This document shows, in pieces, positions 25,301 through 37,352 of a stretch of DNA of 64,000 nt (position 1 is the first letter of the stretch; each line of letters begins with the position of its first letter). A program made the translations under genes and the position numbers. Source of the stretch: Leptodontidium sp. MPI-SDFR-AT-0119 (Eukaryota > Ascomycota > Leotiomycetes > Helotiales > Leptodontidiaceae); NCBI GenBank assembly GCA_020726505.1, contig JAHLEZ010000036.1:372001-436000 (forward strand). The letters are read 5' to 3'. The notes beneath the pieces are model-generated. The model searched no databases. It was given only the letters and a program-made list of their open reading frames with translations, and had not been told where the DNA came from.

Positions 25301-26675
25301 TTCGGTTAGCAAGGGCAAAGAGGTCGAGTTTGGCAAGCTGGTCGTGCAATCTCAGCACACGCAGAGTACCTACACTCCCTCTTATACCGTCGCTAAGATG
25401 CTGGGTCTACATCCTCTTGTGCTGAGCAAGATTACTTCATCGTTCTCTGTTTCGGCGCTTGGGCTACCTCGTTTGAACCTCGGACTCAACCTGAAGTTCG
25501 AGTCGAAGAAGTTGAAGGTATTGGGTTATTCTCGACGATCAGACAAAGGCTGGGAATTCAGCAACAAGGCAATCGAACTGCTAAGCACCTACATGACCAA
25601 ATTCCCCGAGTTTATCGCGGGTATTCAGCGCAAGCCTCAGGGGAACGAATACGAAGAAACGGATTTCTACCCTAAGGAAATCGCTGGAGCAAAGATCAAA
25701 GAGATTGCAGCTTGGCTCAAATCGATTGAGTCCAAAAACTTTGAGAAAGTTCCGCTCGATGCAGAGCAACTTGATTCGGATGCGGTTATGGCTATTGAGC
25801 AAGCTGCGGACAATGCTCTTGCAACGGGACCAGCTCCGGAATTCAGGAAATTGAAAGGTGTGCCTCGCAACGCACTAATGAAGCCTTCAGATGCGGAACA
25901 TCGTTTGGGAAATCAGAAGTTCGCCCTAGGTGATCGCATCGTGTACATTCAAGACTCTGGTCGCGTACCAATTGCGACTCGGGGCACTGTTGTTGGCATC
26001 TCTCGCACTCCCAGGACTGTTCTCTTGGACATTGTCTTTGATGCTACTTTCATGAGTGGTACGACTCTGGGAGAGCGCTGCTCTCCATTCCGAGGCTCTA
26101 CAGTCCCTGTGGCTACTGTTCTCAATCTTACCAACAAGCAAGTCATTGCCGGTTCCAAGGCCGCAGATGAGAAGCGACCCGTCCAAACCAGCACCCCATT
26201 GACGATCAACGGCGGCTATGGCAAAAACGGATACGGCGCACCATCCGGACCAGGTGGCAGAGGACAATTCCGCGAGGCGGGTACACCACCTCCCTTGAGA
26301 GGTTCATTCCGAGGAGCAGTAGCTGGTCAGCAAAACGGTTTCCAACGTGGAAATGGATTCGTTCCTCGAGGTGGCAGAGGACGCGGAGGGTACTCGAACG
26401 ACAATGACCTAGCAGCTGCTGTATCCAACATGTCTATGAGAGGTGAGCCACAGCAAATGAACCGAGGAGGCAGAGGCGGACCAACAAATGGTTTCAGAGG
26501 TGGACGAGGAAGCACGCCTCCTCAACAACAATCATTCAATGCCGTCCCACCACCAGCCAGCCTAGATGCTCGCGGCCGTGGACGTGGCGGTGGCCGAGGA
26601 CGGGGTGGTACAGGTAGAAGAGGTCGTGGTCCACCAAGAGGACGTGGTGGCATTGCGCAAGAGCAACAGACATAA
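22367..26675 (+). CDS. XRN1: Xrn1 cytoplasmic 5'-3' exoribonuclease
   Basis: Xrn1 degrades decapped 5'-monophosphate RNA in the cytoplasm and P-bodies. Three exons: 22367-22772, 22822-24102 and 24151-26675, with introns of 49 and 48 nt, giving about 1403 residues. The start MGVPKFFRW is the canonical XRN N terminus. Metal-binding acidic residues of the nuclease core are present, for example in LYLDMNGIIH (D35), GEGEHKIM and LDADLIML, together with the basic block AKMNQQRARRFR. The central part carries the XRN1-specific D1-D3/SH3-like region, and the last 120 residues are rich in RGG/RGRGG repeats that suit RNA or P-body contacts. The length and RGG tail fit Xrn1 better than nuclear Rat1/Xrn2. 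Confidence 0.95.
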
Positions 26676-27217
26676 ATGACGGTCCTTAGACCTCACGCTT
26701 ATACTCATGCGCTGGATGAAGGATATTTAGATTCGGCTGGCACGCATCATGATTGACGAATAAGTGGTACGATTTGATTACATGCACGATCAAATTCTAC
26801 TGCACGTTTTTGTATGATAATGATGATGGCAGCCAATGTCTTATGCGTTGGGTTCGGTCGGGTTTTATAAATCTGACCTCTTGCTTTATGATGTGATGCG
26901 CGAGATATATTTTTGGTGGAGAGCATATTTGGGAAGGAGGATCGCGAGAGGGGATGTGAGGCTGTTTTTTCTGTAGTAGACAGATGGTTAGACACTTACT
27001 TGGCTTAAGTGGCAAATGCAATGTTTCAGCCGTGTCTTGTGTTAGTTCCTGGTTGTTGTGACTTGACTTTTAATTAAGCGGCTTACGTTTTGAATTGAGA
27101 AGAAATCCTGCCTCTGAACATCACCAGTAAATTTACTTCAGGGAGCTGTTTGAGATTCGGGCCCTCCATGTGCTGAAATGATGTTCGAGGATTCTGTCTC
27201 AACTTGATAGACGCTGA
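26676..27217. other. XRN1 3' flank
   Basis: This 540-bp region should include the XRN1 3' UTR. It is A/T-richer than the coding sequence and shows no gene, repeat array or RNA motif. Confidence 0.4.
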
Positions 27218-27783
27218 TGCTGGCTTCTCACACATTCGACAATTTCGGCACCAAGACATTCGTGAAGCTCCTGACCATCATCAACGAGCCTCTGGATAGT
27301 CTCGGAAACGAAACATTTATCGATAATACAATGTACTCTGACATTTTGCGTACTCATCTAACCTAACTTCCTATGAAAGAGGGATTTTAGTCAGAGAAAG
27401 AAACAGAGAGTTAGATTGCAGTATGGACGAGCTAGCAGACAAGCTGAATGGCATTGCTTGGTGGCTCGAGAGAGACTACTGTCCTCTCAACCATGGCCGG
27501 AAAGAAATGACGGAAGAGGAGCATAATGCGTTCCAATTTCCGCTGTTACCAAGAATGACACGTTAGAAGTGCGATTGGGTTTTTTCCTTTTTTTCTTCTT
27601 TTCTTCTTTTGGAGGTTACGTAAGGCTGAAGAACATCAACGAGTTAGGAGGTGGGATGAAAATCCCCGTTTTGGATGAGCATTGGCAAGAATATGAAGAT
27701 ACAGAGGGAGAGGTCGTACGATTGAAACGGGCTACAGTACATGGTAGAGTTTCATGGAAATATGGTATCTGCCCCGGCTTGTA
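27218..27783 (+). CDS. Tentative small three-exon gene, unknown function
   Basis: Not recognised. Three open segments join in frame: 27218-27348 (starting MLASHTFDNFGTK), a second part from about 27390 to 27563 containing MDELADKLNGIAWW, and a third from about 27616 to the stop at 27783 ending WKYGICPGL. The first intron (about 41 nt) has a CTAAC branch point but a weak gtactc donor; the second (about 52 nt) has a gttaga donor, a T-rich body and an acceptor ending ggag. The predicted product is about 155 residues, acidic, without signal peptide or membrane segment. The reading rests on frame continuity and residue composition alone. It may instead be a decayed gene or chance. Confidence 0.35.
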
Positions 27784-28003
27784 GTAGATGACTCCATTCG
27801 TGCATACACCCTCTTCGTGACTGATTTTCAAGGCTTGTGAGATTTAAATAGACTTATGAGGTCTGAAAGTCTGGTCTGCATACAATAAAGACCATGGCAT
27901 TGTTCAGCCTGGTGTTGGATATCCAAATTTCTGCTCGCATACAAAATGCTCGATGAAGAAGACAGGAAAAAATTCAAAGGTGCTATGAGTATGCGAAACA
28001 GCT

Positions 28004-28033
28004 AGAGAGAGAGAGTGTGTGTGTGTGTGTGTG
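28004..28033. repeat. GA/GT dinucleotide microsatellite
   Basis: A GA run passes directly into about ten GT units. It is a simple compound microsatellite in intergenic DNA. Confidence 0.9.
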
Positions 28034-31000
28034 AAAAAAAATTGGGCCAGCGATTAATAAATTATAATAGTTTTCATCTTTCTTTGTACATTGGGTTTAA
28101 CGAGCTACCTCACTTGCGGTTTGCAGTTTAGAATTTCCAATATTTATACATCAACGTTTTTCTCGCTTTATCAAAGGGAGGGACTTCCAGAACGCTGATG
28201 CTTCTAATGCAGTGAGAACAGGAGTCTGAATCACACTAAATCCGCAGATGAACCTGTATCCTTTCCAAGTGTGAACAATGTGAGCCACGTAAAGAAGTGT
28301 CAGGCTTCCGCGAGTTCCCAGAGAGTGTGAGTGAAAAGCTCAGGACAGGCTTGGGATTGTCGATCATGATGTGAAGGTTCTGAGGACGGGTACAGTACAA
28401 ATTCCAATATTAGAAAGCTTCTGGCAGACATCAGAAATCATCGGCGGAAGGAAGAAGTGAGTTTACGAGAGATTGGAAAGTTACCCATTGGATTGAATAT
28501 CTCGTTGGATGTAGAATAGGGGTTGTAGAAACTATTACTTTTGAAAAGTACTTAGATCTTGGGGGAAGAAGTGCGAGAAAAAAGGTCTGCAGATCCATGG
28601 ATATTGAAAAAATTCGAAAATTGCAAATCGACATATCTAGAAGGCAACGCCGCAGAGGCACCGCTTGCCACTGCGCAGTGGTAACGAGCAGAAAATACTC
28701 CTCCCAGCGATGTTGTGTTTTCGTGCGGACGTTAGAAGGGTTCTGGAGAATATGGAAAGTCCGGTATCTGAGGAATGTCGCGAAAAGATGAAGAACAGAG
28801 ATTAAGAATTCAGGGACAAAGCATGGCGTATGCTTGGCCGTATATCAGTTTTCGGTTCGAGTACAAGTAAGTACACAATGAACGGATGTTGTAAACTCAG
28901 CATTCCTATTCCTCAGTATTGTAAGCGTTTTGTCTGCCTGTGATATTTTCGTGGGGACTTCTAGATTTACATAGTCATGGTTCAGAGATTATGCAAATCT
29001 CGGGCTTTCTGAAAACGGACTCAGCCTGGATTATCCAATGTACCTGTTGGAGAGAGAGCAATTCTTTCTAACTGAAGGGATTGAAACAAAATTGGCAGAT
29101 TCCGCCAGTGCTTCATCTCATGTGTTGAGAGGACTGGTCCTCGGGTGTATTAAGTAACGTGTGATGAGATGCACTTGTGTTATTCTGCTTGAGGTTTGTG
29201 GACTTACTTGCCTGGCGAAGCTGCTCGATCTCAAACAAGGCGTGGCCTGTGCACAAACTGGATGACTTGAAGTTAAGGATCGCTTGATCGGCAATTCGAA
29301 TGATTTTGATAAACAATATCAGGGCCGTTGTGTACGAGGATGTAATCTCGCGAAAGACGTGGATATACGGATAGACATCCTCGCTTCGGCGAGAGGAACC
29401 AACTCTCATACCAACACCAGCAGGCCAACTCAAAACAAACAAAAACAACAACGCCCACCCAACAAAAACAGCAACCAAAAAAATTACAAACCCACTTCCC
29501 GATCCGTACAATCCACTCAAATTATACAGCATTCATAAAAAAGGTCGTCCCGCTTTAAAAGGCGGCTAACGCGGTTAAAAAAAGACTTTCGGGAATCCCT
29601 GAACCCGTTCCCTCGACCTCTGGGACGGACCCTCCTCAAATTTCCGCGTTCCGGCGCAAGGGATCCCCTAGACGGGAAGTTGGGAAGCTGGGATTCTGGA
29701 TGGGTCAGTGAGTGACTGGACGGGGGATGAGAAAGCGACAGATCGCATTGAGGTTCAAACGCCGGTGAGAGTATGCAGGGTACCGTTGACGGTTTGGACG
29801 AGGGGGAGATTAGATGCCGAGGAGGGCTAGTAAGTAGACTTGTGGTTAGAGGAAGAGGAGGAGATGGCGGTGGAAGATCGAGATGCAGCTTTTTGTGGCA
29901 GCAGTTGAACAGAACATCAAGGATGCAGATGGACGGGTCAGGTCAATCAGAGAGAGGCGGAAGTGGCTGATCATCGCCACGCTGCGGACCTTCTGAAACA
30001 AACGGGATGCCGGTATGGGTTATGGGACGAGTTGCGTTCAGGGTAGGCATGTCACTGTACGTGGCTCGTGAGGATGATTGTGGGTTAGGGGGGATGGATT
30101 GGATGTGGGATGTACCATGTCCCAGCGTGGGATGTCAAGGTCGAGTTCAGTCCCAAGTGGGGATCTGATTCCTGCTCCGGAATTGATTAGAGCATTTATT
30201 GTTGTATTTTTGAGGAAGTGTTTGTTTGTGCGTGCGTGCGTGCGCGTTTGTGTCACTGTTCCTTCGAAGTCACGGCTCTCTGCAGCATGTATTGACTGAC
30301 GAGAGAGAAGTGTAGGCGAGGGAAGCGAGGTGTGACTTGACAAGTGATACAAAGTACACAAAATCACTGGTTATTCAGCAACGGCTCTGCTGCCGTTGAG
30401 AAGAGCGCTGAAGGGACTTGGTTGAGCACCGATTGGCTGGATTACCAGGTATGTCGGCGGGATCCAAGACTTATGTATGACGGGGGGCTCGAGAGGCGCT
30501 GCGGAGAGGACGGGAGGGGGCCCATGCCATGGATCAACCAGTGGTTGATGGGAAAAGGGGGAGCGACTCGTGGCTTGCACGCTGTTGGCACAGGCCAGCC
30601 AGAGTCCAAACAGACAGCCAAGAAGGTTCGTTCGAGGTTGTGCTCGTGATACCGGATCCGGGTGGAAGTTGAGGAGGGAGGCGACGCGAAGAAGGGGGTT
30701 GAGGAACTTGAGGGTTGCAAGAGATGTATGAATAGAATTGTCTGGTTGGTGATGCTGCGGGTAGGGGGTTGTTCGGAGGCCTGGATCGGGTACAGCAGGA
30801 GAAAAGTCACTTTCCAAGACTGCCAACCCCAAGCAAGCGTCAGCACTTTGTCGTGGTTACCCATCTGGCGGACGAGCACATATTAGATTTGTCCCGTACT
30901 ATACCGTATACTGGCTATAGAACGGAGTGTTATACGTAAGGTAAAGTGTATGGGATGTGGCCCCGAAGAACGAAACAGTGGGGGGGGGAAGTTGAGAAGA

Positions 31001-31813
31001 AGAAGGAGAAGAAGAAGAGCTGGCCCACAAGAGGTGGATGCATTCTGCATTCGAATTGAGGCTGACCGTTTGAAAGTCGTTGGTGATGAAAGGGGAAGGG
31101 GTTGGACTGGGGTTGACGGGTAGGGGGTGGTGGTGGTGGTGGCTGATGTTGGCCCGAGGATACTTTTTACTCGCGTACGGAGGAGAGTCGGAGACAGCCT
31201 GGAAGACTCGAAGCCTCGAAGAGCAGACAGAAAAGAGAGTTCACAACTGGACAGGTCTAGCTTGTATAAAACGTCGAATGTAAAGGACTAGAAGGAGGAG
31301 CGTTAGGGAAGAAGTCTAATTGTAGAAGATGTGTAGAAGATGGGATGGGATCGGACCAGATCAGATCAGATTATGGTTCGAGGCCCGTTTCCGTCCCGCT
31401 TAGAGTAAGAGTAGTGCACGATTCAAGAGAAGAATAAGGTCGACGCTAGAAATAGACAACAGACAGCTCTTCGTTCGTCATCCTTGGTGGTGCAGGTAGT
31501 GAGTGTACTGTATGTATGTAGTTCTTGTGCAAGCTCGGAAGGCTGGTTGGTTGGCAACACAAGACAGCATAGGACAACATGGCCACGCCCCTAACAACGT
31601 GCATGCCATGCCATGCCGCACCATACATACTACCTAGGTACAATTCTTTACTCGCACTACTACTGCAGACCAGACTACGGCATCTACTTCCAGAGGTACT
31701 TTGCTGGGGACAAAAGTGCAGGAGGTGCAGTACATACAGACTGACGAACGAGTAAATGAACAGGCCTACTAGTGAAGCCTGAGGAGGATAGGTAGTGAAT
31801 GATATGAAGAGAT

Positions 31814-31838
31814 GGAGATAGAGATAGAGATAGAGATA
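31814..31838. repeat. GAGATA hexanucleotide repeat
   Basis: Four copies of GAGATA in tandem in the gene-free region upstream of NRP1. Confidence 0.85.
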
Positions 31839-32490
31839 GGTATGAAGTAGGGGTAGTACTGTAACTGTTGGCGCTGAAGATACTCCTTCGCTACTTACTC
31901 GGAGGTCAAATAGTAAACAGAACTTAACCCACATGAAAGTAAATAAAGCCAGATAAAAACAAACACGGGATCGATCGATTAATTACAATACTGTACATTG
32001 ACAAGATAACACTTTTAATTAATTATTAATTATTAATACTGAGTTATTCAACTGTTTATCAGATCCTACATCGGGTTCTCTTCTCTTGTCTTCTCTCTCC
32101 CCTGACTACTGATGAGTTCGTCGCTCGCTTGACTCACCGCACGGGCCCAGCCCAGTACAGTACAGTACCAACCCACTGCCACTGCACCCACACTGTACTT
32201 ACTCTAACTAGGTACAGTAGTAGTGCCCACACCCACCGCCCACCAACACCCACCGCAGAATTTCTGTTCGGCGCTAAACATGTTGTTCCCTGGAGCCAAT
32301 TTGCGAAGTTCTGCTTCTGGCGACAACCTTGCTCCACCGACCTCCTTTTCTCTTCTCCTGCCACGGCCAACTCCACCACTCACACGGGGATAGGATCGAT
32401 CTAATTTGCTTTGCTTCAACGCCTTCTTCACCTTGGAGTCTGTCTGTCTCATTGAATCTTCGCTTCCTCTTCTCCTCCTCACCTCTCCGC

Positions 32491-32604
32491 CAACCAACCA
32501 ACCAACCAACCAACCACTCGTTGCGTTGTTGCTATTCATTCTCCCGCCTCTTGGAGCTCTGTGTCAACGACCTCTCCTCTCCTCTCCTCTCCTCTCCTCT
32601 CCTC
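32491..32604. repeat. CAAC and CTCCT repeats in the NRP1 leader
   Basis: Six CAAC units (32491-32516) and seven CTCCT units (32571-32604) lie 70-180 bp before the NRP1 ATG. Their position fits a CT-rich fungal core promoter or 5' UTR. Confidence 0.85.
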
Positions 32605-32672
32605 CCGCACACTACATCCTCTTCTCACCTCCCCATTCGCTCTCCGAAACATCACCACTTACGCCTCTCGAG

Positions 32673-34910
32673 ATGTCTGCCTCCACCCAGAGCCAGCAGG
32701 GAAACCTGGACCGATACGTGGTGATTCACGTTGCCACAACCTGCGACGAACATGGAGTATATGTCACCAAGGATTCTGCAGAGGTGATAGAGCTTGGCTG
32801 GATTCTCCTGGATGCCAAAACCTGCGAGGAGGTGAGCTCTGCCAATACCCCGCCGTCTGCCCTTTAGGACAATCTGCTGACCTTTTAAACCTCCAGTTGC
32901 ACCGAGAAAGCGTCCTCGTCAAGCCCATTAATACCCCTATTACACCGCTCTGCAGTAAGTGGCATGGAAATCAATCTACAAATTTCTGCAGTCCTCGATC
33001 TGTCCCGGGAAGCTGTACAAACATCCGGCGGGATACCGGCTGACATATAATTCTCTGCAGCGAGCTTGACGACTTTGACTTGGGAGCATGTTCGCAATGC
33101 AGGAACCTTCCGCGATGCAATCAACCGCTTCGACGCCTTTGCCAGCGAGCACCTCGTTTCACAGAGCCTCGATTTCTCCTTCGTAACTCTCGATTCGTGG
33201 GATCTCCGAGTCCAGCTCCCCCGTGAAGCCAGAGACAAGGCCGTTGTGCTCCCACCATACCTCCAGCACTCCCGAACCTTCGATCTGAGGACCGAGTATC
33301 AGCGATGGCAACAACACCACCCCGAGTCTCTGCCATTCGGGCCCTCAATGTTGTCCAATATCTGTGCTGCGCTCGAGGTAGAGCCAGTGCAAGCAAGTGC
33401 GCAGATCAAACATAACCTTCCGTTCCACCTACATGCTTTGGCTCCTGCTTCTCCCCGTAGAGCTATGGAGGAAGCTGTTACTTTGGCTAGAGTCCTCAGA
33501 GGGTTGATCAGAAAATCTCAACCTCCCCACGAGCACCCAGATGTCCTCACGAGGCCCATGGATGCCCGGGCTGACGTTCGAGCATTCTTGTCCGAGCGTA
33601 GCAAGGTTCTTCACATGGCTGGTCTTCCTCATGATACCACTCAATCCGAGCTCGAGAGCTGGTTTACGCAGTTTGGTGGTCGTCCAATTGCTTTCTGGAC
33701 TCTGCGAACCCCAGACCAGCACAAGCCAACTGGATCCGGTTTTGCCGTTTTCTCATCACACGAAGAGGTCAGCTCACTATCTCCTACCCAACTCTGTTTG
33801 TTCTGTCAAGGGTGCAAATCCCATCAAATTGTGGTGTCAGCACCCCACGAATACGTCTTGCTTCTTTATGACAAATTGTTGAAATTATCCCATTCTGCGC
33901 TTCTGAAATTCTTTAACGTACGCGGACATGCTCTAACACCTTACCAGGCAGCTGAAAGTTTATGTATGAATGGACGAGCTCTCAACGAGAAGGCCATCGA
34001 AGTCTCCCCCTCCTCTAGCCGTGTTCTTGACCGAGCTGCAGAGATCCTTACTCCCTTCCCACCAAGCAAGAACCGCCCCCGTCCTGGAGATTGGACTTGC
34101 CCATCATGTGGTTTCTCAAACTTCCAGCGTCGTACCGCCTGTTTCCGCTGCTCGTTCCCAGCTATGAGTGCTGGTCCAAGTGGTGATGCAATGGGAGGTT
34201 ACGGTGGAGGCGGATACGGCTACGGTCCTCCAGCAATGATGCCCCCTCCACAACATATGGGACATCACGGTGGCATGGGAGGTGGCCACGGTGGCGGCAG
34301 AATGGGTGGTGGCGGTGGTGTCGTTCCTTTTCGAGCTGGTGACTGGAAGTGTGGATCTGAGGGTTGCGGATACCACAATTTTGCAAAGAACGTCAGCTGT
34401 CTCCGATGTGGCGCAAGCCGTGCAGGTGCAGCGGTTGTGGCTGATTCTGGATATCCTTCTCCAATGGATCCTCCATCGAACTATGGAATGGGTCCAGGCT
34501 CGATGGCCGGTACTCCCGGTCCTGGTCCTTTTGCCTCTGCTGCTGGTGGCTTTGGTTCCAGCGGTGGCTATGGCGGTCAACACTTCGGTGGCCCCCAGAG
34601 CACTTATGCTCTTCCATCTGGTCTCGGTGCTTCGACAGGTCCGTATCCTGGATCTCTCAACACCCACTTCAGCCAAGGTGGAGGATCTCACTCTGCTGGA
34701 CCATTCGACAGCCGAGCTGCTGAGGCCGCTTTCCAGTCTGCTAGCAACGGACCCGCCTCTGCTGGACCATCAAACTTCTACGCCAACCAAGGTGAAAGCG
34801 ACCCATTCGCATTCCTCTCCTCAGGTATCAACAACCTGTCAATGAGTAGCGGTGATGCTCGCCAGAACGGTGGCTCCGCTCAACTTGCTCCCAGCAAGTC
34901 CCCGGCCTAA
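32673..34910 (+). CDS. NRP1: Nrp1-like RNA-binding protein, degenerate exonuclease fold
   Basis: The protein resembles yeast Nrp1, a putative RNA-binding stress-granule protein. Four exons: 32673-32831, 32897-32954, 33061-33767 and 33948-34910, with introns of 65, 106 and 180 nt; the product has 628 residues. Residues 15-230 have an ERI1-like DEDDh exonuclease fold, but the DxE metal motif reads HVA (19-21), so it is probably inactive. An RRM spans about 255-335 and is split by the third intron. Two RanBP2-type zinc fingers follow (C359, C362, C373, C376 and C443, C448, C459, C462), separated by Gly-rich linkers, and a Gly/Ser/Pro-rich tail ends the protein. The third intron is open in frame, so its retention would insert 60 residues in the RRM. 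Confidence 0.88.
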
Positions 34911-37352
34911 GGGTCATCTCATAAACTTGTTTTTGCACCATCGATTTTCCCTTTGAACGACATATTCAGTCTATACATAGGTCCTCGGGACATTCTCTTT
35001 CCACTTCACTTGTATGACTGTTTTTTCAGGACGGCTTTCGGGGTTGAAATGAAATCATAGACATCCATGCTGTTCGGGGGTTTCTGGACGATCTATTGCG
35101 CAACGGTTTTCAGCGGTCAACGATGGGCATTGTTTGCTTGGTGCTCGCAGGCAAAGGTAGCCGGGCTGGTAGGCAGGTTGGTTTGGTTGGCGTGGGGCGT
35201 GGGGGGCAGGCATAAAGAAAAGGGGAAAGGCAAAATTCATTCCAAAACTCACAACAACATTCACTGCTTTTTGTTTTTTGTTTTCAACTTCGGCAACGTC
35301 GAGGAGCGCGCGCGGCGGCGGATAGGACGGATCGGACAGACATATGGATGGATTGACAGACGGACGATTGACTGCACATCAAAATTTTGGCAATTTCTCA
35401 TCACAGCTTGCTGGCTTGCTGGCTTCGATTGTATGGAGGGCGATGATGCGATGCGAGGCGAGGCGGAGTTCTTTAATGCGGATGGATGGAATGCACGGTT
35501 TTATCGGCTGGTCTGGTTGGGCTACGTTAACGTACTATACATGGGCAAAGGCGAGGCGATGGTTCAGGCAAAGGCGATCGGATTCATAATCGATGGGCTC
35601 GGTTTCGGTTCAATTTCAACGTTGGGTTCACATTTCGGATGGATTCACAAGCGTATGCATTCACAAATTGGCAAATGGGGGGCATATTTTCGCTTTTTCG
35701 TTGCGTTGCATACGTTTCCGTTTCCGTTTTCCGTTCTCCGTTCTGTTCCACCCATCATCAATGGCAAAAAGCAGAAGAAGCAGAAGCAACTGATATATCT
35801 GATTTTTTTCTCCTAAAAACATACCAACCTCCAACCTACTACGTATGTGTGACGCTATGCGATGCGATATACTGTTCGAAACCGAAAACCGAGAAAGGAA
35901 AATCCATCAAGTTGTCGTTTGTTCTTGCTGCCGGGTTTCTCATTGCGTTTTGCGTTTCTTTCGCGTCGTGCTGGATTGGGATGCTTTGGACGGGTGCATA
36001 GCGAGGGAGCGTCGGGGGTGGGGCATGGATGGGAATGGGATGGGATCTGGTTTCGATGGGCTGGATTCTCTTCTCTTCTCTTCTTTTTCTCTTCTTGCTT
36101 TTGTATTTTGATTTCTTAGTATTTTTTTTTTTTCTCTCCTGTTTCTTTCTGTCTCATAATTCTCGGTTTCCTTTTTTTCGTTCTTTCTTTCTTTGGTTTT
36201 ATAAATTGCAAGACAGTATAGTATGTGTGTGTGTGTGTGTGGATATACTAGGATAAGATTGGATTGGATTGGATTGGTTGTAGGTTTATGGGCTGTTGAT
36301 TGTAGGGGTTGTGGATTGTGGATTTGGTTGCTTAGGCGGATGGATGGGTGCTGGACAGATGGATGGATGGACAGGTGGATGGATGGATGGATAGATGGAA
36401 AAGAAAGATTGGAATGCATGCATGCATGATGATGCGATGACTGATGTGATGGAGCGAGGGAGGAAGCAATGAGGGGAGGAGAGAAGGAGGAGCATCGGAG
36501 GGTGTTTGTTGTTGGACTGGGTTTTTTTGTGTCTTTTTTAATCGTTGTGTTGTTTTTTCAATGTAGTCATGTTCAAAAAATTGCCTTTCCTCCCCCTTCC
36601 TCTTTATTTATTGTGTTGTTGTTCGTGTTTACAGATTGATTGATTGATTGATTGATTGAAGTTGATGGGCGTGGAAGAGGGATGGGGGATGAAGAAAAGT
36701 TTGTTAGATATGTAGGTAGATATTGTCTTAAGTACGTAGCATAATGCATGATACGTGAAGCGTTAGCTTTACTATACATACCTTACATTAATCAAACTAA
36801 TCCCTCTCTCGCCTAGTAAATCTCAACTAATGGTTCATCGTGTAAATCAATGTACGGATACCGGGAACCTGCCTGCTGCTTTTGAAACAACCAAGCCGGG
36901 CTAGGCAGAGGAGATGGGAGATGGGAGTACACAGGAATAGGGGTAAAGATTCCTTGGCAAGCAAAGCAAGCGAGATTTTCTTTTTCAACCACCCACGGGT
37001 TTCCAAAAACAGCGTAAGATATGTAACTATCAACGATGTCTTATAATGGCCAAGATGGCGCATTTTTATTTGCCCTGCTCGTATCACAAGTGCCGCGCCT
37101 CCTCCTAGCAGATCAAGACCCACAAGAAAGACAGATATGAAGTGCTTGCCTGCTTGTGTGCTTAGTCATCCAGGGGTTCATGTACTGTTCCAAGGTACTG
37201 GACATATATTCGAGGGCTTTTGCTTTATTTCCCTCGCCTTACTGACTTGATGTTGATGCAGCCGATCAGATTTATCTGGGATTTACAGTAGCTAGATTCC
37301 GTCTCGTCACTTTCCTCGTCTTGGGAACCTGAGCTGAATCCAGGCAAGCAGC
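34911..37352. other. Intergenic region rich in simple repeats
   Basis: The spacer holds the NRP1 3' UTR and the promoter of the SAP/F-box gene. Simple repeats include GT (36222-36240), GGATT (36256-36277), GGAT (about 36338-36400) and GATT (36634-36658), with T-rich tracts around 36120-36190. The open frames on both strands are repeat-driven. No gene is supported. Confidence 0.55.
36222..36658. repeat. Cluster of GT, GGATT, GGAT and GATT repeats
   Basis: Four different simple repeats lie within 440 bp: GT (36222-36240), GGATT (36256-36277), GGATGGAT (36338-36400) and GATT (36634-36658). Such clusters are prone to length change between strains. Confidence 0.85.

Larger units (their letters stand above)
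27784..32672. other. Long gene-free region upstream of NRP1
   Basis: About 4.9 kb with no supported protein gene. It holds a GA/GT microsatellite (28004-28033), a GAGATA repeat (31814-31838), a CAAC repeat (32491-32516) and a CTCCT repeat (32571-32604). Dense CTTCT/CCACC tracts in the last 600 bp look like a long NRP1 leader and promoter. A long non-coding RNA cannot be seen from sequence. Confidence 0.45.

Noticed and set aside
29113..30886. Several 100-150-codon frames on both strands
   Set aside because: They overlap on opposite strands without conserved motif or splice continuity.
32406..32867. Possible longer NRP1 start or separate upstream ORF
   Set aside because: The frame before 32673 runs through CAAC and CTCCT simple repeats; the start at 32673 matches the domain start.
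35067..36111. Plus-strand ORF of 249 codons and overlapping frames
   Set aside because: Composition is driven by low-complexity G/T-rich DNA, with no domain or signal; likely NRP1 3' flank.
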